Source of the DNA: Bacillota bacterium
GTDB taxonomy: Bacteria > Bacillota > Clostridia > Christensenellales > UBA1242
Assembly: GCA_009780625.1 (NCBI GenBank)
Contig: WQZR01000021.1
Location: 1-13,575, forward strand
Reading direction: 5' to 3'
DNA: 13,575 nucleotides
In this document: in pieces, positions 11,664 through 13,575 of the stretch
Numbering within the stretch: position 1 is the first letter of the stretch
Layout of the letters: each line of letters starts with the position of its first letter
Program-made: the position numbers and the translations under genes
Notes under the pieces: generated by a model
Seen by the model: only the letters and a program-made list of their open reading frames with translations
Database searches by the model: none
What the model was told of the DNA's origin: nothing

Positions 11664-13508
11664 TTATTTTTCTTTTGCTGCTTTAACCATTCTTTTTCTA
11701 ACATTATGGTCTAGATATTTCTTTCTAATTCTAATGTTTTGTGGAGTCACTTCCAAGAGCTCGTCGTCTGCAATAAACTCAATTGCCGCTTCCAAACTTA
11801 GATTCTTTTTTGGAGAAACTTTTGTGCTGTCTTCGCTTCCTGCAGTTCTCATGTTTGTAAGGTTTTTCTTTTTGCAAACGTTCACCTCAAGGTCTTCGTT
11901 TTTGTTGTTGATTCCAACAACCATGCCCGCATACACTTGCTCACCTGGTGCAACTATAAACTCACCGCGGTCTTGAACTCCAAACATTGCAAACTGAGTT
12001 GTTTCACCAGTTTCAAATGCAACAAGGCTTCCTTGTATGCGTCTGTCGATTTCACCTTTAAGTGGTTGATAACTATCAAAGATTGAAGCCATAATTCCTT
12101 CGCCGCGTGTCAGGGTGAGGAAGGTGCCTCTAAAACCAAACAATCCTCGGCTTGGAACTTTAAATGTCACTTTCATTCTGTCGCCAATTGGGTTCATGGA
12201 AACAAGTTCGCCTTTTCTTTCGCCCATAAGGCTCATCACAGCGCCAACTGCTTCAGCCGGAACGTCAACAACAAGTTCGTCAATTGGCTCGTGTGTCACT
12301 CCGTCGATAATCTTTGGAAGAACTGTTGGTTGCGAAACCATAAACTCATATCCTTCGCGTCTCATGTTTTCAATCAAAATCGAAAGGTGCATTTCGCCAC
12401 GCCCAGCGACCTTGAAACTTTCTGTTGTCTCGCCGTCTTTAACTCTAAGGCTCAAATCTTTTGCTGTTTCTTTATATAGTCTGTCTCGAATGTGTCTGCT
12501 TGTTACAAACTTTCCTTCTTTTCCTGCAAACGGGCTGTCGTTTACCATAAACGTCATTTCAACGCTTGGTTCAGAAATTTTCACAAATGGAATGCAAGCA
12601 ATTTCTTCTGGGTTAGAAAGTGTGTCACCAATGCTTGGTGGGTGGTTTAGGCCAATCTTCACAATGTCGCCAGCAGATGCTTGCTCCACCTGAACTGCTT
12701 TCATTCCTGCAAATTCAAAAATTCCAGTGACTTTTGTTTTTTGGTTTGTTTCTTTGTTGTGATAGTTTGTAATCGTCACCCAGTCGCCAACCTTCACAAT
12801 TCCTGCTTCAATTTTTCCAATCGCCATTTTTCCAAGATAGTCGCTGTGTTCTGTTGCAGAAATCAACATATTAAACTTTTTGTTTTTGTCGCCTTGTGGA
12901 GGAGTTATGTGCGAAACGATTGTTTCAAAAAGTGGCTGCATATCTTTTGCTTCAGTTTTCATATCAAGTGTTGAAACACCGCTTCTTGCAGAAGCATACA
13001 CAATAGGGGAGTTTAGTTGCTCATCGTTTGCACCTAAATCCATAAGGAGTTCCAAAACTTCATCAACAACTTCCTTAACTCTTGCATCTTGTCTGTCGAT
13101 TTTATTTACAACAACAATAACCTTGTGATTTAACTCAAGTGCCTTAGACAAAACAAAACGTGTTTGTGGCATTGTTCCTTCATAAGAATCAACAACCAAA
13201 AGAACTCCATCAACCATTTTAAGAACTCTTTCAACTTCTCCACCAAAATCCGCGTGACCTGGAGTGTCCACAACGTTTACTTTAATTTCATCGCCTTTAA
13301 CTGTCTTATAGAAAAAACTTGCATTCTTTGCAAGGATTGTAATTCCTCTTTCGCGCTCAATTGCGTTGCTGTCCATCATGCGGTCTGTTGTTGCTTGGTT
13401 GTCTCTAAACACCAGCCCTTGTTTCAATAATGCATCAACCAGTGTAGTTTTTCCGTGGTCAACGTGAGCAATAATTGCAATGTTTCTAATTTTTCTGTCG
13501 TCTTTCAT
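11664..13508 (-). CDS. typA: Ribosome-associated GTPase TypA/BipA
   Basis: A translational GTPase of the EF-G/LepA class that binds 70S ribosomes and supports 50S assembly and growth under stress such as cold. The 614 aa match the usual length of about 610. The G domain shows AHVDHGKT (14-21), RGIT (54-57), DTPGH (81-85), NKID (135-138) and a SARSG-type G5. The domain II barrel follows (GKMAIGKIEAGIVKVGD). Then come the EF-G-like domains, with GRGEMHLSILIENMRREGYE, MGERKGEL and SRGLFGFRGTFLTLTRGEG, and the BipA-specific C-terminus with NIRIRKKYLDHNVRKR. The start MKDDRKIRN fits the family and follows a promoter and a short leader with GGGGAT near the ATG. No clear terminator separates it from the next gene, so some read-through is likely. 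Confidence 0.97.
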   Translation of the reverse strand: MKDDRKIRNIAIIAHVDHGKTTLVDALLKQGLVFRDNQATTDRMMDSNAIERERGITILAKNASFFYKTVKGDEIKVNVVDTPGHADFGGEVERVLKMVDGVLLVVDSYEGTMPQTRFVLSKALELNHKVIVVVNKIDRQDARVKEVVDEVLELLMDLGANDEQLNSPIVYASARSGVSTLDMKTEAKDMQPLFETIVSHITPPQGDKNKKFNMLISATEHSDYLGKMAIGKIEAGIVKVGDWVTITNYHNKETNQKTKVTGIFEFAGMKAVQVEQASAGDIVKIGLNHPPSIGDTLSNPEEIACIPFVKISEPSVEMTFMVNDSPFAGKEGKFVTSRHIRDRLYKETAKDLSLRVKDGETTESFKVAGRGEMHLSILIENMRREGYEFMVSQPTVLPKIIDGVTHEPIDELVVDVPAEAVGAVMSLMGERKGELVSMNPIGDRMKVTFKVPSRGLFGFRGTFLTLTRGEGIMASIFDSYQPLKGEIDRRIQGSLVAFETGETTQFAMFGVQDRGEFIVAPGEQVYAGMVVGINNKNEDLEVNVCKKKNLTNMRTAGSEDSTKVSPKKNLSLEAAIEFIADDELLEVTPQNIRIRKKYLDHNVRKRMVKAAKEK

Positions 13509-13530
13509 ATAATCCCCAATTTAATTTTCA

Positions 13531-13560
13531 AGTATAGCACGCCACTTTTATTTTTCACAA
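13531..13560 (-). promoter_or_regulatory. typA promoter
   Basis: Minus strand: -35 TTGTGA (13555-13560), 18-bp spacer, extended -10 TGC-TATACT (hexamer 13531-13536). The predicted leader is about 16 nt and contains only a weak G-rich ribosome binding site. Confidence 0.7.
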
Positions 13561-13575
13561 GGGGTTTTTTCAAAA

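Noticed and set aside
382..13508. Reassignment of TGA to tryptophan
   Set aside because: TGA is not used as a stop, but no in-frame TGA interrupts any of the genes and Trp is encoded by TGG throughout, so there is no sign of recoding.
1..13575. CRISPR array, insertion sequence, prophage or defence island
   Set aside because: No regularly spaced repeats, transposase motifs, terminal repeats or integrase-like frames were seen; gene content is housekeeping.

Overview
The window looks like chromosomal core sequence from a low-G+C anaerobic Firmicute (Bacillota), probably an uncultured Clostridia-like lineage. The reasons are a single-chain pyruvate:ferredoxin oxidoreductase with all its iron-sulfur motifs, AGA-rich arginine usage, standard TTGACA/TATAAT promoters, a PrsA-like lipoprotein foldase, a PF03706-type flippase-like membrane protein, SmpB and TypA/BipA. 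No phage, transposon, CRISPR or defence genes are visible. The taxonomic placement is inference.

Layout. Positions 1-1026 (minus): a two-gene operon with an S51-peptidase-like protein carrying Cys in place of the nucleophilic Ser, then an HD-domain hydrolase cut by the window edge. Positions 1126-4272 (plus): a compact nifJ, divergent from that operon. Positions 4315-5007 (plus): an unrecognised 230-aa protein. Positions 5010-5868 (minus): a 50-aa basic microprotein, a GNAT-like protein and tRNA-Arg(CCT), packed so tightly that the GNAT stop codon lies inside the tRNA. Positions 5952-7919 (plus): a parvulin-like lipoprotein ending in an intrinsic terminator. Positions 8001-10427 (plus): a flippase-like membrane protein and a possible degenerate dehydrogenase-like partner. 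Positions 10499-10945 (plus): smpB, preceded by a perfect 14-bp inverted repeat. Positions 10984-13508 (minus): typA, then a Gly/Ala-rich membrane-type protein with its own consensus promoter and a strong Shine-Dalgarno.

The main cross-cutting observation is about expression. Five genes that begin transcripts have a -10 hexamer, each with an extended -10 TGn, ending only 5-6 nt before the ATG. This places the predicted transcription start on the start codon itself and predicts leaderless mRNAs. Two further genes appear to have very short leaders without a Shine-Dalgarno. By contrast, an operon-internal gene (the HD protein) and the 201-aa Gly-rich protein have clear Shine-Dalgarno sequences. 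So leaderless and SD-led initiation seem to coexist within 13.6 kb.

A second notable arrangement is the mRNA/tRNA overlap. If the GNAT gene and tRNA-Arg are co-transcribed, RNase P cleavage at the tRNA 5' end would leave a GNAT mRNA without a stop codon. Such messages are substrates for SmpB-tmRNA rescue. The 11 complete CDSs end in TAA (6) or TAG (5), never TGA.
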